From Akkermansia muciniphila (GTDB lineage: Bacteria > Verrucomicrobiota > Verrucomicrobiia > Verrucomicrobiales > Akkermansiaceae), in NCBI RefSeq assembly GCF_900184965.1, contig NZ_FXYA01000122.1:1-64000 (forward strand): a stretch of DNA of 64,000 nucleotides, read 5' to 3'. Shown here piece after piece: positions 8,141 to 17,392 of the stretch (position 1 is its first letter; each line of letters starts with the position of its first letter). The notes beneath the pieces were generated by a model. It made no database searches and was not told the origin of the DNA. It saw nothing but the letters and a program-made list of their open reading frames with translations. The position numbers were made by a program, and so were the translations under genes.

Positions 8141-8225
8141 CTTTTTATTTCCCAGTTCCGCCTCCTTCCCCCCAAACCCGGACAACAAGGAGACGGTAAA
8201 AAATCTGGAAGCAAAAGATGATTCT

Positions 8226-8255
8226 TTGACAGAACCTGTTTCCTCCCCGTTTATA
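8226..8255 (+). promoter_or_regulatory. Promoter of the first GH20 gene
   Basis: TTGACA (8226-8231) with TTTATA (8250-8255) 18 nt downstream. The start site would fall at about 8262, almost on the ATG at 8264. Confidence 0.5.
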
Positions 8256-8263
8256 TTGGAAAT

Positions 8264-9745
8264 ATGGCACGTCTTTTATTCCTTCTCGGCGGCATTCTGC
8301 TCTCCTTCTCCCCTCCGGCAGAAGCGGCAGCCCAATACAGCATTATCCCTGAGCCGTCCAGAACGGAACTCAAGCAAGAAACAGCAACAACTTTACAGCT
8401 TCTTTCCGACCGGGAAGCTCCGTCCCTGAGAACGGACGCCTACCGGCTCACGGTCACCCCGCAGGGAGCGCACCTCGCTTCCGGAGGAAAGGAGGGCAGA
8501 ATTTACGGGCTGGCAACCCTCCGCCAGCTCCGGGACCAGTTGGCGGAGCAGCCGGAGGGCATCCCCTGCGGCGTCATTACGGACGAGCCGCGCTACCCCT
8601 GGCGCGGCCTCATGGTGGACCCCGCGCGGCATTTCATCCCCGTCAAGGACCTGGAAAAATTCGTGGACCTCATGGCCTACTACAAATTCAACAAGCTGCA
8701 CCTGCATCTGACGGACAACCAGGGCTGGAGGCTGCCCGTGCCCGGTTACCCCAAATTGAAAAGCGTCGCCTCCAGGCGGGCGGAAAGCTTCGGAGACGGA
8801 ATCCCCCACGAGGGGATGTACACCAAACAGGAATTGAAAGGCCTGGTGGAGTACTGCGCCAAGCGGGGGATTGAAGTCATCCCTGAAATAGACATGCCGG
8901 GCCACAACCAGGCGCTCCATGCCGCCTACCCGGAATTTTTCTGCTTCCCCAAACCGGACATAAACGTGCGGACGACAGCGGGAAACAGCAGGGAACTGGT
9001 CTGCCCCCAAAAGCCGGAAGTCTGGGAATTTTATGCCGCCGTTTTCAAGGAACTCAAAGATATTTTCCCGTCCGGCACGGTTCATCTGGGCGGGGATGAG
9101 GCCCCTACGGAACTCTGGGGAAAATGCCCTCTGTGCCGGGAAGCCCGGACTAAAGCAGGCATGAAAGACGAACAGGAACAAATGAGAGCCTTTTTTGCGA
9201 AAACGACAGCCCTGCTTGCCAAAAACGGACAAAAACCGCAATTCTGGTATGAGGGGAATGCCGGCATTTACCATCCGGGGGAAACGGTTTACGCCTGGCG
9301 GCAAAACCAGGCATGCCAGTCTATAGAGAAGGCCAGAAAGGCGAAATTGGACCTGATTATGGCATCCAACGAATACTGTTACCTGGATTTTCCCCAGATT
9401 CAGGGGCAGCACAACTGGGGATGGATGAAAACCACCACCCTGCAAAAATGTTATGAACTGGATCCCGCTTTTGGAAAACCGGAGAACGAGGCAGGCCATA
9501 TCCGGGGCGTTCATGCCCCCATATGGGCGGAACGCCTGCCGGACCTGGACCACTTGCTTTACCGCGCCTATCCGCGCGCCTGCGCCATTGCGGAAGCCGG
9601 CTGGTCCCTGATGAACGCGCGTTCCTGGGAAAACTTCCGGCGCAAGCTGGCCGACCACCGTCAATTCATCCTCAAACGCTTCAATTATGATATGGAGCGC
9701 ACCAGGGAGAATGAACCCGCCTTCCCGTGGAAAAACAAAAAGTAA
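8264..9745 (+). CDS. Secreted beta-N-acetylhexosaminidase, GH20 (copy 1)
   Basis: A 493-residue exoglycosidase removing terminal GlcNAc/GalNAc, consistent with mucin glycan use. A signal peptide (MARLLFLLGGILLSFSPPAEA) precedes a GH20b-type N-terminal domain with YSIIPEPS. The catalytic barrel begins at PRYPWRGLMVDPARHFIP. The catalytic Asp-Glu pair is in VHLGGDEAP near residue 278, and the DMPGHNQAL and W(Y)EG-type substrate tryptophan segments are present. The gene is followed after 68 nt by a second GH20 gene of identical length (493 residues). The two share long near-identical DNA blocks, pointing to tandem duplication with later gene conversion. Confidence 0.93.
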   Translation: MARLLFLLGGILLSFSPPAEAAAQYSIIPEPSRTELKQETATTLQLLSDREAPSLRTDAYRLTVTPQGAHLASGGKEGRIYGLATLRQLRDQLAEQPEGIPCGVITDEPRYPWRGLMVDPARHFIPVKDLEKFVDLMAYYKFNKLHLHLTDNQGWRLPVPGYPKLKSVASRRAESFGDGIPHEGMYTKQELKGLVEYCAKRGIEVIPEIDMPGHNQALHAAYPEFFCFPKPDINVRTTAGNSRELVCPQKPEVWEFYAAVFKELKDIFPSGTVHLGGDEAPTELWGKCPLCREARTKAGMKDEQEQMRAFFAKTTALLAKNGQKPQFWYEGNAGIYHPGETVYAWRQNQACQSIEKARKAKLDLIMASNEYCYLDFPQIQGQHNWGWMKTTTLQKCYELDPAFGKPENEAGHIRGVHAPIWAERLPDLDHLLYRAYPRACAIAEAGWSLMNARSWENFRRKLADHRQFILKRFNYDMERTRENEPAFPWKNKK

Positions 9746-9813
9746 TTCCCGCCGTTTTTCCTTATCACGCCTCCTTCACCATGATAGAGTCTTTTCCGAA
9801 ACAACTTACCGTG

Positions 9814-11295
9814 ATGTTCAAACTGCCCTCCATCCTGGCCTGCGCCATTTTTTCCGCACACACGGCATGTGCCGCCGCAGCGGAAAAATACAGCGTTATC
9901 CCGGAGCCGGGAAAAACGGAGCTGCAACAAAACAGTACCAGAACCCTGAAACTTCTTTCCGACCGGGAAACCCCGTCCCTGGGAACGGACGCCTACCGGC
10001 TCTCGGTCACTCCTCAGGGGGCGCACATCGCTTACGGAGGAAGGGAGGGCAGAATTTACGGGCTGGCAACCCTCCGCCAGCTTCGGGACCAGTTGGCGGA
10101 GCAGCCGGAGGGCATCCCCTGCGGCGTCATTACGGACGAGCCGCGCTACCCCTGGCGCGGCCTCATGGTGGACCCCGCGCGGCATTTCATCCCCGTCAAG
10201 GACCTGGAAAAATTCGTGGACCTTATGGCCTACTACAAATTCAACAAGCTCCAGATCCACTTGACGGACGACCAGGGGTGGCGTCTTCCGGTGCCCGGCT
10301 ACCCCAAACTCAAAAGCATCTCTTCCAAACGGAAAGAAAGCATGCGCAACGGAACTCCTCATGAGGGGATGTACACCAAACAGGAACTGAAGGATCTGGT
10401 GGAGTACTGCGCGGCGCGCGGCATTGAGGTCATCCCTGAAATAGACGTGCCGGGCCACAATCAGGCCCTGGCGGCAGCCTATCCCGAATTCTTCTGCTTC
10501 CCGAACCCGGATACGAAAGTAAAGACCGATGAAGGCGTCACTCTCTACCTCATCTGCCCGCACAAGCCGGAAGTATGGGAATTTTATGCCGCTGTTTTCA
10601 AGGAACTCAAAGACATCTTCCCGTCCGGCATCGTCCATCTGGGCGGGGATGAAGCCCCCCTGGAAAAAACCTGGGCCCAATGTCCCCTCAGCATCCGGTA
10701 CCGGGAGCAAAAAGGCATGAAGGACGTCCATGAGGAATTGAAGGAATTCATCAAAAAAATGTCCTCCATGCTGGCTGTTCACGGCAAGCGCATCCAGCTA
10801 TGGTATGAAAAACCGTGGGCCAAAGCCAACATTTACAGCAAAGGAGACGCCGTCTTCACCTGGCGCATGGGCCAGACTCCGTCCACCATCACAGAAACAA
10901 AAAAACAGGGACTCTCCCTGATCATTGCTGCCGGAGAACACTGCTACCTGGACTATCCGCAAATTCCAGGGCAAAACAACCGGGGATGGATGCCCACCAC
11001 CACGCTGGAACAAAGCTATAAGCTGGATCCCGCCTACGGCAAACCGGAAAAGGAAGCGAACCATATCATCGGCGTTCAGGGCACCGTGTGGGGAGAGCAT
11101 CTCCCTGCCCTGAATCACATTCTCTACCGCGCCTATCCGCGCGCCTGCGCCATTGCGGAAGCCGGCTGGTCCCCGATGAACGCGCGTTCCTGGGAGAACT
11201 TCCGGCGCAAGCTGGCCGACCACCGTCAATTCATCCTCAAACGCTTCAATTATGATATGGAGCGCACCAAAGAAAACGAACCGCCTTTCAAATAA
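9814..11295 (+). CDS. Secreted beta-N-acetylhexosaminidase, GH20 (copy 2)
   Basis: Tandem paralogue of the preceding gene, with signal peptide MFKLPSILACAIFSAHTACA. YSVIPEPGKTELQ follows, then the GH20 barrel with GLMVDPARHFIP and the catalytic VHLGGDEAP near residue 278. The open frame allows starts at 9727 and 9781, but 9814 gives a proper signal peptide and a 493-residue product, the same as copy 1. The insert around residues 280-330 and the region containing YEKPWAKAN differ most between the copies, so substrate choice may differ. Probably cotranscribed with copy 1. Without a promoter in the 68-nt gap, a dicistronic mRNA is the simplest reading. Confidence 0.92.
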   Translation: MFKLPSILACAIFSAHTACAAAAEKYSVIPEPGKTELQQNSTRTLKLLSDRETPSLGTDAYRLSVTPQGAHIAYGGREGRIYGLATLRQLRDQLAEQPEGIPCGVITDEPRYPWRGLMVDPARHFIPVKDLEKFVDLMAYYKFNKLQIHLTDDQGWRLPVPGYPKLKSISSKRKESMRNGTPHEGMYTKQELKDLVEYCAARGIEVIPEIDVPGHNQALAAAYPEFFCFPNPDTKVKTDEGVTLYLICPHKPEVWEFYAAVFKELKDIFPSGIVHLGGDEAPLEKTWAQCPLSIRYREQKGMKDVHEELKEFIKKMSSMLAVHGKRIQLWYEKPWAKANIYSKGDAVFTWRMGQTPSTITETKKQGLSLIIAAGEHCYLDYPQIPGQNNRGWMPTTTLEQSYKLDPAYGKPEKEANHIIGVQGTVWGEHLPALNHILYRAYPRACAIAEAGWSPMNARSWENFRRKLADHRQFILKRFNYDMERTKENEPPFK

Positions 11296-11311
11296 TCCGC
11301 ATTCTTTTTCC

Positions 11312-12331
11312 ATGAGCAACATGAAATTTGCACGTCCGCACCGCCCCTCCGTAGAAGAACTGGCCCAGGGAGTACTGGCCGGAAACCGCGCCCTGCTGGG
11401 AAGGGCCATTACACTGATAGAAAGCAATGCCGTCCGGGATCAGGAATCTTCCCGCGCCCTCATCTCCAGGCTCCTGCCCCATTCGGGCAACGCCGTCCGC
11501 ATCGGCATCACGGGCGTTCCGGGCGCCGGAAAATCCTCCTTCATTGAAGCCTTCGGCACCTACCTTTGCAAAAAAGGCTTCAAGGTGGCCGTGCTGGCTA
11601 TTGACCCGTCTTCTTCAGTCTCCCGCGGTTCCATTATGGGAGACAAAACACGCATGGAGGAACTTTCCGGAGAGGAAAACGCCTTCATCCGCCCTTCCCC
11701 TTCCGGAGGCTCTTTGGGCGGCGTAGCCCGGAAAACGCGTGAAACCATGATTGCATGCGAAGCCGCGGGCTTTGACATTATTCTCATTGAAACCGTGGGG
11801 GTCGGCCAGTCGGAAACTACGGTGCGCTCCATGGTGGACATATTCATGCTCCTGCTCATCACCGGAGCCGGAGACGATCTCCAGGGAATCAAGCGGGGCA
11901 TTATGGAACTCGCGGATATCCTGGTAGTTACCAAGGATGACGGCGACAACCGCCAACGCGCCGCAGCCCACTGCCAGGAACTGAAAATGGTGCTTCACTA
12001 CCTGCAAAGCCCCACTCCCGGCTGGACGCCCTCCGTCCTCACCTGTTCCTCCCTGGAGGGACGCGGTCTGGACACCATTGAAGAAACGCTCTTCCGCTTC
12101 CGGGACAGCATGAAGGAATCCGGATTCTGGTACAACCGCCGCCGGAGCCAGTCCCTCTCATGGGTACAGGCCCTGGTGCACGAAGCTCTGCTCACCGCCT
12201 TTGAACAGCACCCCGCCGTAGCGTCCCGCATGCCCATTCTGGAAAACATGGTGGCGGGGGACAAGATGGACCCCGTTTCCGCCGCACACGACCTGCTGAG
12301 CCACTTCACTTATCCAGCGCCCGGACATTAA
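11312..12331 (+). CDS. meaB: Methylmalonyl-CoA mutase chaperone GTPase MeaB/ArgK
   Basis: G-protein of 339 residues that loads and protects the B12 cofactor of methylmalonyl-CoA mutase. Motifs are the P-loop GVPGAGKSS near residue 67, the AIDPSSSVSRGSIMGDKTRM switch region, IETVGVGQSE (usual DxxG region) and VVTKDDGDN in the position of NKxD. The helical N- and C-terminal extensions of the MeaB family are present. It ends inside the convergent Nudix gene (26-bp overlap). The mutase itself is not in the window. With the carboxyltransferase at 27557 it fits the propionate-forming methylmalonyl-CoA route known in Akkermansia. Confidence 0.93.
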   Translation: MSNMKFARPHRPSVEELAQGVLAGNRALLGRAITLIESNAVRDQESSRALISRLLPHSGNAVRIGITGVPGAGKSSFIEAFGTYLCKKGFKVAVLAIDPSSSVSRGSIMGDKTRMEELSGEENAFIRPSPSGGSLGGVARKTRETMIACEAAGFDIILIETVGVGQSETTVRSMVDIFMLLLITGAGDDLQGIKRGIMELADILVVTKDDGDNRQRAAAHCQELKMVLHYLQSPTPGWTPSVLTCSSLEGRGLDTIEETLFRFRDSMKESGFWYNRRRSQSLSWVQALVHEALLTAFEQHPAVASRMPILENMVAGDKMDPVSAAHDLLSHFTYPAPGH

Positions 12332-12854
12332 AGAAATCTTCAAGCACCCTGGCGTAAACTTCCTTTTTAAACTCCGGCAGCCACTCCAGCTTAAATTCGG
12401 CCGGGGTTATCCATTGATAGGCGCAAAACTCCCGATTGTCCAGGTCGGGGGCCGGAGCGTCCGCATGCAGCCGGCACAGGAAATATTCCTGCTCCTGCCC
12501 CACAAAAGGCTGCCGCCGCTTTTCACGGACATACTCCAGCACCTCCGGCGGATAATCGTAACGATACCCTTTCCGGGATTCCACAATATCATACTGGGTC
12601 GGTAAAAACCCCACTTCCTCTCTAATCTCGCGCCGCACGGCATCCAAAGCCGTTTCCCCCGGGTCAATTCCGCCCTGGGGAAACTGCCAGGCCCCTTTCT
12701 GCCCGGAACGCTCGCAAATCAATAATTTCCCGTCCTGCCGGACCATCATCCCCGCAACATTCGGACGATACAATCTTTCCATGCCTTGTTCATTAACATA
12801 ACCTTTTCCGCATTTCCAGCCATGTTCTTCCATAAGCCTGTTGAAAACGGGCAA
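12306..12854 (-). CDS. Nudix hydrolase, RppH-like
   Basis: A 182-residue Nudix protein. The Nudix box is complete: GGIDPGETALDAVRREIREE followed by VGF. The surroundings YRPNVAGMMV, GAWQFPQGG and a C-terminal W-L-FK-EVY segment match RppH-type diadenosine polyphosphate or RNA pyrophosphohydrolases, which remove the 5' pyrophosphate from mRNA. The start is uncertain: an ATG near 12783 (MERLYRPN) would give the shorter, classical RppH beginning, while the frame to 12854 adds about 24 residues. It overlaps the end of meaB by 26 bp on the opposite strand. Confidence 0.85.
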   Translation of the reverse strand: MPVFNRLMEEHGWKCGKGYVNEQGMERLYRPNVAGMMVRQDGKLLICERSGQKGAWQFPQGGIDPGETALDAVRREIREEVGFLPTQYDIVESRKGYRYDYPPEVLEYVREKRRQPFVGQEQEYFLCRLHADAPAPDLDNREFCAYQWITPAEFKLEWLPEFKKEVYARVLEDFFNVRALDK

Positions 12855-13117
12855 AAAATCCTTTTACAGATTTTTTCCCCCTCCTTCCAGGCGGCCCGGA
12901 CATCATCCACCTTCCATCAGAAAAATAAAGACGGAAAATGTTCCGTTTGCAGCGGGAATGCCGTCCAATCAGCTAAAAATTTTAGTAATCAGATATTAAC
13001 ATCCTCCCTTTTTTCGAACATTGTTCTTTATTGGCAAGTCTATTGTTTTCACATAGTAAACTCCGGGAAGCAGGCCTCCCTTTTATTTTTCGCGCATTCC
13101 ATTAATAAAGCTCCGAT

Positions 13118-14758
13118 ATGATCATAAAAATAAACTGTTTGGCCACCGCGCTTCTGGCAATGTCCGTATGGGGAGGCGGAGTGTACGGAGCAAACAAAAA
13201 TGACCTTCACAGCATGCAAGATGCGGAACAAGGCCCCAAAGACAAACCGGATGCGCGGAGCATTTCCCGTTCCAATGCCAGAAGAGCGCTGTTTGAAGTC
13301 ACGAAAGGAATTTACCAGATTCACGGGAACGGTTTTCCGAACATAACTATTATGGAGGGACAGGAAGGCATCATGATCATTACCCCTTTCGTCCCGGAAG
13401 AAATCATGACCGAAAGTCTTGACCTTTACTACCGGAAAGCGGGAAAACGGATTGTCAAAGCCATCGTCCATACACACCCCCATATCGACCATTTTGCCCA
13501 TGCCAGAAGAGTGACATCCGGGCAGCACATCAATTCCAAAGGAACGCAGATACCGATACAGGGAAACTCTCCGCAAAAAGCCATCCCGGAAAAGGCTCAT
13601 GCGGGCAATACCATGAAAAAAGATTCTGCCCGCATGGAGGCCGCTCCTTTTGATAAAACGGTAAAAAGCGCCCTGCATTCCGGCAGGGGCGCCGCTGATT
13701 CCGGTAAAATCATCACAGCGTTCCCGCCTGCCGGAACTACCGCCAAGACAGGTGGAACAGTAAGGATAGACGGCATAGAAGTGGAATTCATGACGGTTCC
13801 CGGAATGGGAACCTCTCCTGCCGCACTAATGTATTTTCCCCAATTCAAGGCGCTTTTTTATGGAGAAGACACGGCAAGGGCCATGCATGATATCTGCACT
13901 CTGGGAGTATCCAACATAAGGGACGCAAAAAACCGGTGGAAAGCTCTTGATCAAGCCATTCAGCGTTATGAAGACAAAATAGAAATTTTATTCGCGCAAC
14001 ATCATCGGCCCAGAATGGGAAAAGAAAATATTAAACGGTTCCTGGCCAGGGAATGCCGCAGCTGCAAATACATGCATGACCGGATATTGAATCTGGTCAG
14101 CAAAGGGTATTCTCCCGCAGAGATTGCGGAAAAAATCAATCCGATGCCGGAAGACGGCAGAATCAAGATTAGCTCTCCGGAAATCACCGGGCAAAAGGAC
14201 TATCGTCAAGACGCCGGGGCATCAAGGCACGTTATGTTTGCCAATCTAAAAAGCGGCAACATAATGAATCTTGCAGGAAATATATTGAAACAATTCGGTT
14301 ATCAAACGGAGTCCTTATTCCGAAACAATGAACTTCTCGTCAATGCCGGGGAACCGGGAAGCGGTCTGCTTAAAAATTCCCGCGAACTCGTCTTGACGGA
14401 CACGTTATCTGCCCTGACTCCTGAACTGCTGTTCGACTACCTGGGCGTCAGCCTGAATAGCGAAAAGACCAAAGGGAAAAAGCTGGCTTTCAACTGGATT
14501 GCCCAAAATGGAAAACCATACGGTTTCTGGATTGAAAACGAAGTACTGATGTACCGCGAAGGAAAACCGGTCAAACACCCCGACGCAGTCATTACCGGAG
14601 ACAAACTCCACTTTTCCCTGGTTGCCACGCGCGCAATGCCCTTAAAGACGGCGCTGGACAAAGGCATGATCAAAATTGAAGGCAATACGGATAAATTCAG
14701 GGAACTGCTCGGATGCATGGATAAGTTCCATGGGAACTTCCATATCATAGTTCCCTGA
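13118..14758 (+). CDS. Secreted alkylsulfatase-like metallo-beta-lactamase fold protein
   Basis: A 546-residue protein with an N-terminal signal peptide (MIIKINCLATALLAMSVWGGGVYGA). It resembles SdsA1-type alkyl sulfatases: an MBL domain with HTHPHIDHF, a dimerisation region (RDAKNRWKALDQAI, LFAQHHRPRMG, YMHDRILNLVSKGYSPAEIAEKI) and a C-terminal SCP2-like domain. Family members are usually about 650 residues. Metal-site changes are visible. The family segment PGTEAPAEM reads PGMGTSPAALM, losing both glutamates, and HFGG is replaced by HFAH. The second conserved Glu (GEDTARAMHD) and the late His (QHHRP) remain. It may bind one metal, have another substrate, or be inactive. AT-richer than its neighbours. 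Confidence 0.75.
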   Translation: MIIKINCLATALLAMSVWGGGVYGANKNDLHSMQDAEQGPKDKPDARSISRSNARRALFEVTKGIYQIHGNGFPNITIMEGQEGIMIITPFVPEEIMTESLDLYYRKAGKRIVKAIVHTHPHIDHFAHARRVTSGQHINSKGTQIPIQGNSPQKAIPEKAHAGNTMKKDSARMEAAPFDKTVKSALHSGRGAADSGKIITAFPPAGTTAKTGGTVRIDGIEVEFMTVPGMGTSPAALMYFPQFKALFYGEDTARAMHDICTLGVSNIRDAKNRWKALDQAIQRYEDKIEILFAQHHRPRMGKENIKRFLARECRSCKYMHDRILNLVSKGYSPAEIAEKINPMPEDGRIKISSPEITGQKDYRQDAGASRHVMFANLKSGNIMNLAGNILKQFGYQTESLFRNNELLVNAGEPGSGLLKNSRELVLTDTLSALTPELLFDYLGVSLNSEKTKGKKLAFNWIAQNGKPYGFWIENEVLMYREGKPVKHPDAVITGDKLHFSLVATRAMPLKTALDKGMIKIEGNTDKFRELLGCMDKFHGNFHIIVP

Positions 14759-14966
14759 GCTCATTACCTCTTGAAGAGTACCGGCATTATTTTTTTCAAC
14801 ATCATTAACCGTATCAGCAAATATTGTTCAAACGGCCATGCCTTCCGGCGCAGGAAAGCAATTGAAACAAGGAATGGCTATTTCTCAAGGGCTAAACATA
14901 TTCTCTCCCCGCAACATCCAACGATTTTTCTTCCCATAGGGTAAGGGCTAATATTAAATGGAAATC

Positions 14967-15488
14967 ATGAAACGTTTTTTCCTTCCTGTTTTAGCGCTAC
15001 TTGTTTGTGCAGCCGCACCTCTTTCCGCCCAGGCCAGGAAAGGAGCCGCCACCCCTTCCACGGACGACTACAACCAGAGCCAGTTCTGGATAGGCAATTT
15101 TCCGGAGGGGCAGTATGTGGTGCATCTCAGCCGGATTGTAGCGGTGGCGCAGCATAAGTATATTCTGGACAATGCCTGCATGGTGTATGAAGTGACGCTG
15201 ATTACTCTGGGGAATACGCCCACCAAGTTTTATTATCTGGAAACGCTGGGGCAACATTCCGGCATCAACGCCATCAAAAATGTGACTGACCGGGCGAAGG
15301 AACTAGGAGCCGGCGCCGTCAACCGGGCGACGGGAGGAAGCATTGACCCGGATACAACCGTCGCAAAGATTTACCCGAATACGAATACCGTGGAATTCCG
15401 TGTAGCGACCCTGGAACAGCTCAATAAAATGTATGCCTCTCTGCTCAAGGCGTGGCAGGACGGGAAAGGGAGGACGTTCAAACCCTGA
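14967..15488 (+). CDS. Secreted hypothetical protein
   Basis: A 173-residue protein with a clear signal peptide (MKRFFLPVLALLVCAAAPLSAQA). The mature part is an alpha/beta region with FWIGNFPEGQYVVHLSRIVAVAQHKYILD and a helical end. I do not recognise the family; it may be lineage-specific. The start at 14967 is preferred over the ATG at 14958, because a -10-like TAATAT lies at 14949-14954 and the signal peptide then begins MKRFF. It stands alone between the alkylsulfatase-like gene and convergent ruvC. Confidence 0.75.
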   Translation: MKRFFLPVLALLVCAAAPLSAQARKGAATPSTDDYNQSQFWIGNFPEGQYVVHLSRIVAVAQHKYILDNACMVYEVTLITLGNTPTKFYYLETLGQHSGINAIKNVTDRAKELGAGAVNRATGGSIDPDTTVAKIYPNTNTVEFRVATLEQLNKMYASLLKAWQDGKGRTFKP

Positions 15489-15577
15489 AGGCCTGAATCA
15501 GTGATTAAAGCGTAACTAAGCATGGTCTGATTCCAATCCGCGGCAAGTACGGATTTTTTAATCATCTTTCCTCACTG

Positions 15578-16081
15578 CTAAATATATTTCCTCTCCATCA
15601 TGTGGGCCTTCAGAGGATCCGCAGAATAGAGGTGGGTAAGGCCGATCGCCAGAGCGTCGGCGGCATCGGATTCCGGCGTTTCCCGGAGTTCCAAAAGAGC
15701 CCGCACCATAAAGGCGACTTGCGTTTTTTGAGCGGCTCCGCGCCCCACGACGGAGAGTTTCACGCTTTTGGGGGAGTACTCCATGATACGCAGCCCGGCT
15801 TCCGCCGCGGCAATGACCACGGCCGCCTTGGCCGCTCCCATCGTGATGGCCGTCTGATGAGACTGGACATAGATGATGCGCTCCACCGCCATTTCGTCCG
15901 GGTTCCATTTGTCAATGAGGTTGCCCAAATGCTGCTTGATGGCAAGCAGACAGCCGGACTGGGACACGCTCCGGGGAATGGAGAGCGTTCCATAGTCCAG
16001 CGCGCGCGCCCGTCGGTAGTCGCCCTCCACCACGGCATAACCCGTGTTGCGGATGGCCGGGTCTATGGCAAGAATGCGCAT
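15578..16081 (-). CDS. ruvC: Holliday junction resolvase RuvC
   Basis: Endonuclease of 167 residues that cleaves Holliday junctions as a dimer with RuvAB. The RNase H-like fold has the first catalytic Asp in LAIDPAIRNTGY (residue 7), the Glu in EMAVERIIY, the VGRGAAQKTQV segment and the last acidic pair in PESDAADALAIGLTH. Length is typical. Transcribed with the helicase gene upstream on the same strand (48-nt gap). ruvA and ruvB are not nearby. Confidence 0.95.
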   Translation of the reverse strand: MRILAIDPAIRNTGYAVVEGDYRRARALDYGTLSIPRSVSQSGCLLAIKQHLGNLIDKWNPDEMAVERIIYVQSHQTAITMGAAKAAVVIAAAEAGLRIMEYSPKSVKLSVVGRGAAQKTQVAFMVRALLELRETPESDAADALAIGLTHLYSADPLKAHMMERKYI

Positions 16082-16128
16082 GGGATGATCTTCATTCCAT
16101 CAGAGAGAAACATCATGTTTCCCCCTCC

Positions 16129-17331
16129 TTAGCGCCTGCGGCGCTTGGGGCCCGCGGGTTTGGGCTTGCGGACGGATTTGACGGGCTTGTCTTCCAACAG
16201 GGCGGTGTACGTGTAATTGAACCCGTCCAGTTTTTTGCGCTCAATGGGTTTCCCGATGAAATTTTCCACAGCCGTGGCAAAGTCCAGTTCATCCGCCGTC
16301 ATGATCGTGAACGCATCCCCTGAAGCTTCCGCGCGGCCGGTACGGCCGATGCGGTGCACATAGTCTTCCGCATTTTCCGGAACGCGGTAGTTGATGACGT
16401 GGGTCACGCCGCTGATGTCAATGCCGCGCGCCGCCACATCCGTAGCCACCAGAATATCGTATTTTCCGCTTTTGAATCCCTTAAGCGCCTCCATGCGCTC
16501 TTTCTGGGGAATGTCGGAGTGCATGACGGCCACTTCCCCGCGGTAACCATGATGCTTGAGCATGCCGCATACCGCGTCCGCCTCCTTGCGGGTGCGGGTA
16601 AAGATCATGACGGAACGGAAATCCGTTCCCTTGAGCAGGGCCAGCAGCAGCTCATCCCGCTGATCCAGAGCCACCGGATAAAAGGCGTGGCTGATGGTGG
16701 CGGCCACTTCACGCCGGGCGATGGTGACTTCCGCGGGGTCCGTCAGGCACCATTTGGCAAATCCCGCGATGACCGGAGGCATGGTAGCGGAGAAGAAGAG
16801 GGTTTGCCTTCCTTCCCACGGGCAGAGGTTGACGATTTTACGGACAATGGGCAGGAACCCCATGTCCAGCATTCGGTCCACTTCATCCAGAACCAGGGCC
16901 TTGACTTCGCCGAAGCGCATGGTGCAGCGGTAGAAGTGGTCCACCAGACGGCCGGGAGTGGCCACAACGATGTCCGCTCCTTTTTTCAGGTCTTCCGTCT
17001 GCTTTCCGTATCCCACTCCGCCGTACAGCAACGCTACTTTCAATCCGGTGAATTCACCGTATTCGGCAAAAGCTTCCGCCACCTGGTCGGCCAGTTCACG
17101 GGTGGGTTCCAGCACCAGTATCTGAGGTTTGCCGATGGGTTGAAGCTTCGTCAGCAGAGGGAGGGCAAAAGCGGCGGTTTTCCCCGTTCCCGTCTGGGAG
17201 GCCCCAATGAGGTCCCTGCCTTCCAGAATGATGGGAATGGCCTGCTCCTGAATGGGGGTGGGATGTTCATAACCGCATTTCTCCACCGCCTTCAAGACGG
17301 GTTCCGATAAACCTAATTCTGAAAATAACAT
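16129..17331 (-). CDS. DEAD-box RNA helicase, RhlE type (DEVD variant)
   Basis: ATP-dependent RNA helicase of 400 residues. Motifs in order: Q motif with YEHPTPIQEQAIP; motif I ASQTGTGKT near residue 46; Ia PTRELA; Ib TPGRL; II LDEVDRMLDMGF; III SAT; IV IFTRTR; V ATDVAARGID; VI HRIGRTGR. Motif II is DEVD rather than DEAD. The basic tail PKPAGPKRRRR probably binds RNA. Start MLFSELGL at 17331 is chosen because it begins the Q-motif region directly; the frame upstream to 17373 lacks similarity. Same strand as ruvC, and possibly one unit. Confidence 0.92.
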   Translation of the reverse strand: MLFSELGLSEPVLKAVEKCGYEHPTPIQEQAIPIILEGRDLIGASQTGTGKTAAFALPLLTKLQPIGKPQILVLEPTRELADQVAEAFAEYGEFTGLKVALLYGGVGYGKQTEDLKKGADIVVATPGRLVDHFYRCTMRFGEVKALVLDEVDRMLDMGFLPIVRKIVNLCPWEGRQTLFFSATMPPVIAGFAKWCLTDPAEVTIARREVAATISHAFYPVALDQRDELLLALLKGTDFRSVMIFTRTRKEADAVCGMLKHHGYRGEVAVMHSDIPQKERMEALKGFKSGKYDILVATDVAARGIDISGVTHVINYRVPENAEDYVHRIGRTGRAEASGDAFTIMTADELDFATAVENFIGKPIERKKLDGFNYTYTALLEDKPVKSVRKPKPAGPKRRRR

Positions 17332-17392
17332 TGATCTTGTATGCTTGCTAAAGAGTAGAACACGATTCCGCACAGAGGCGCAGGAACCGCGG

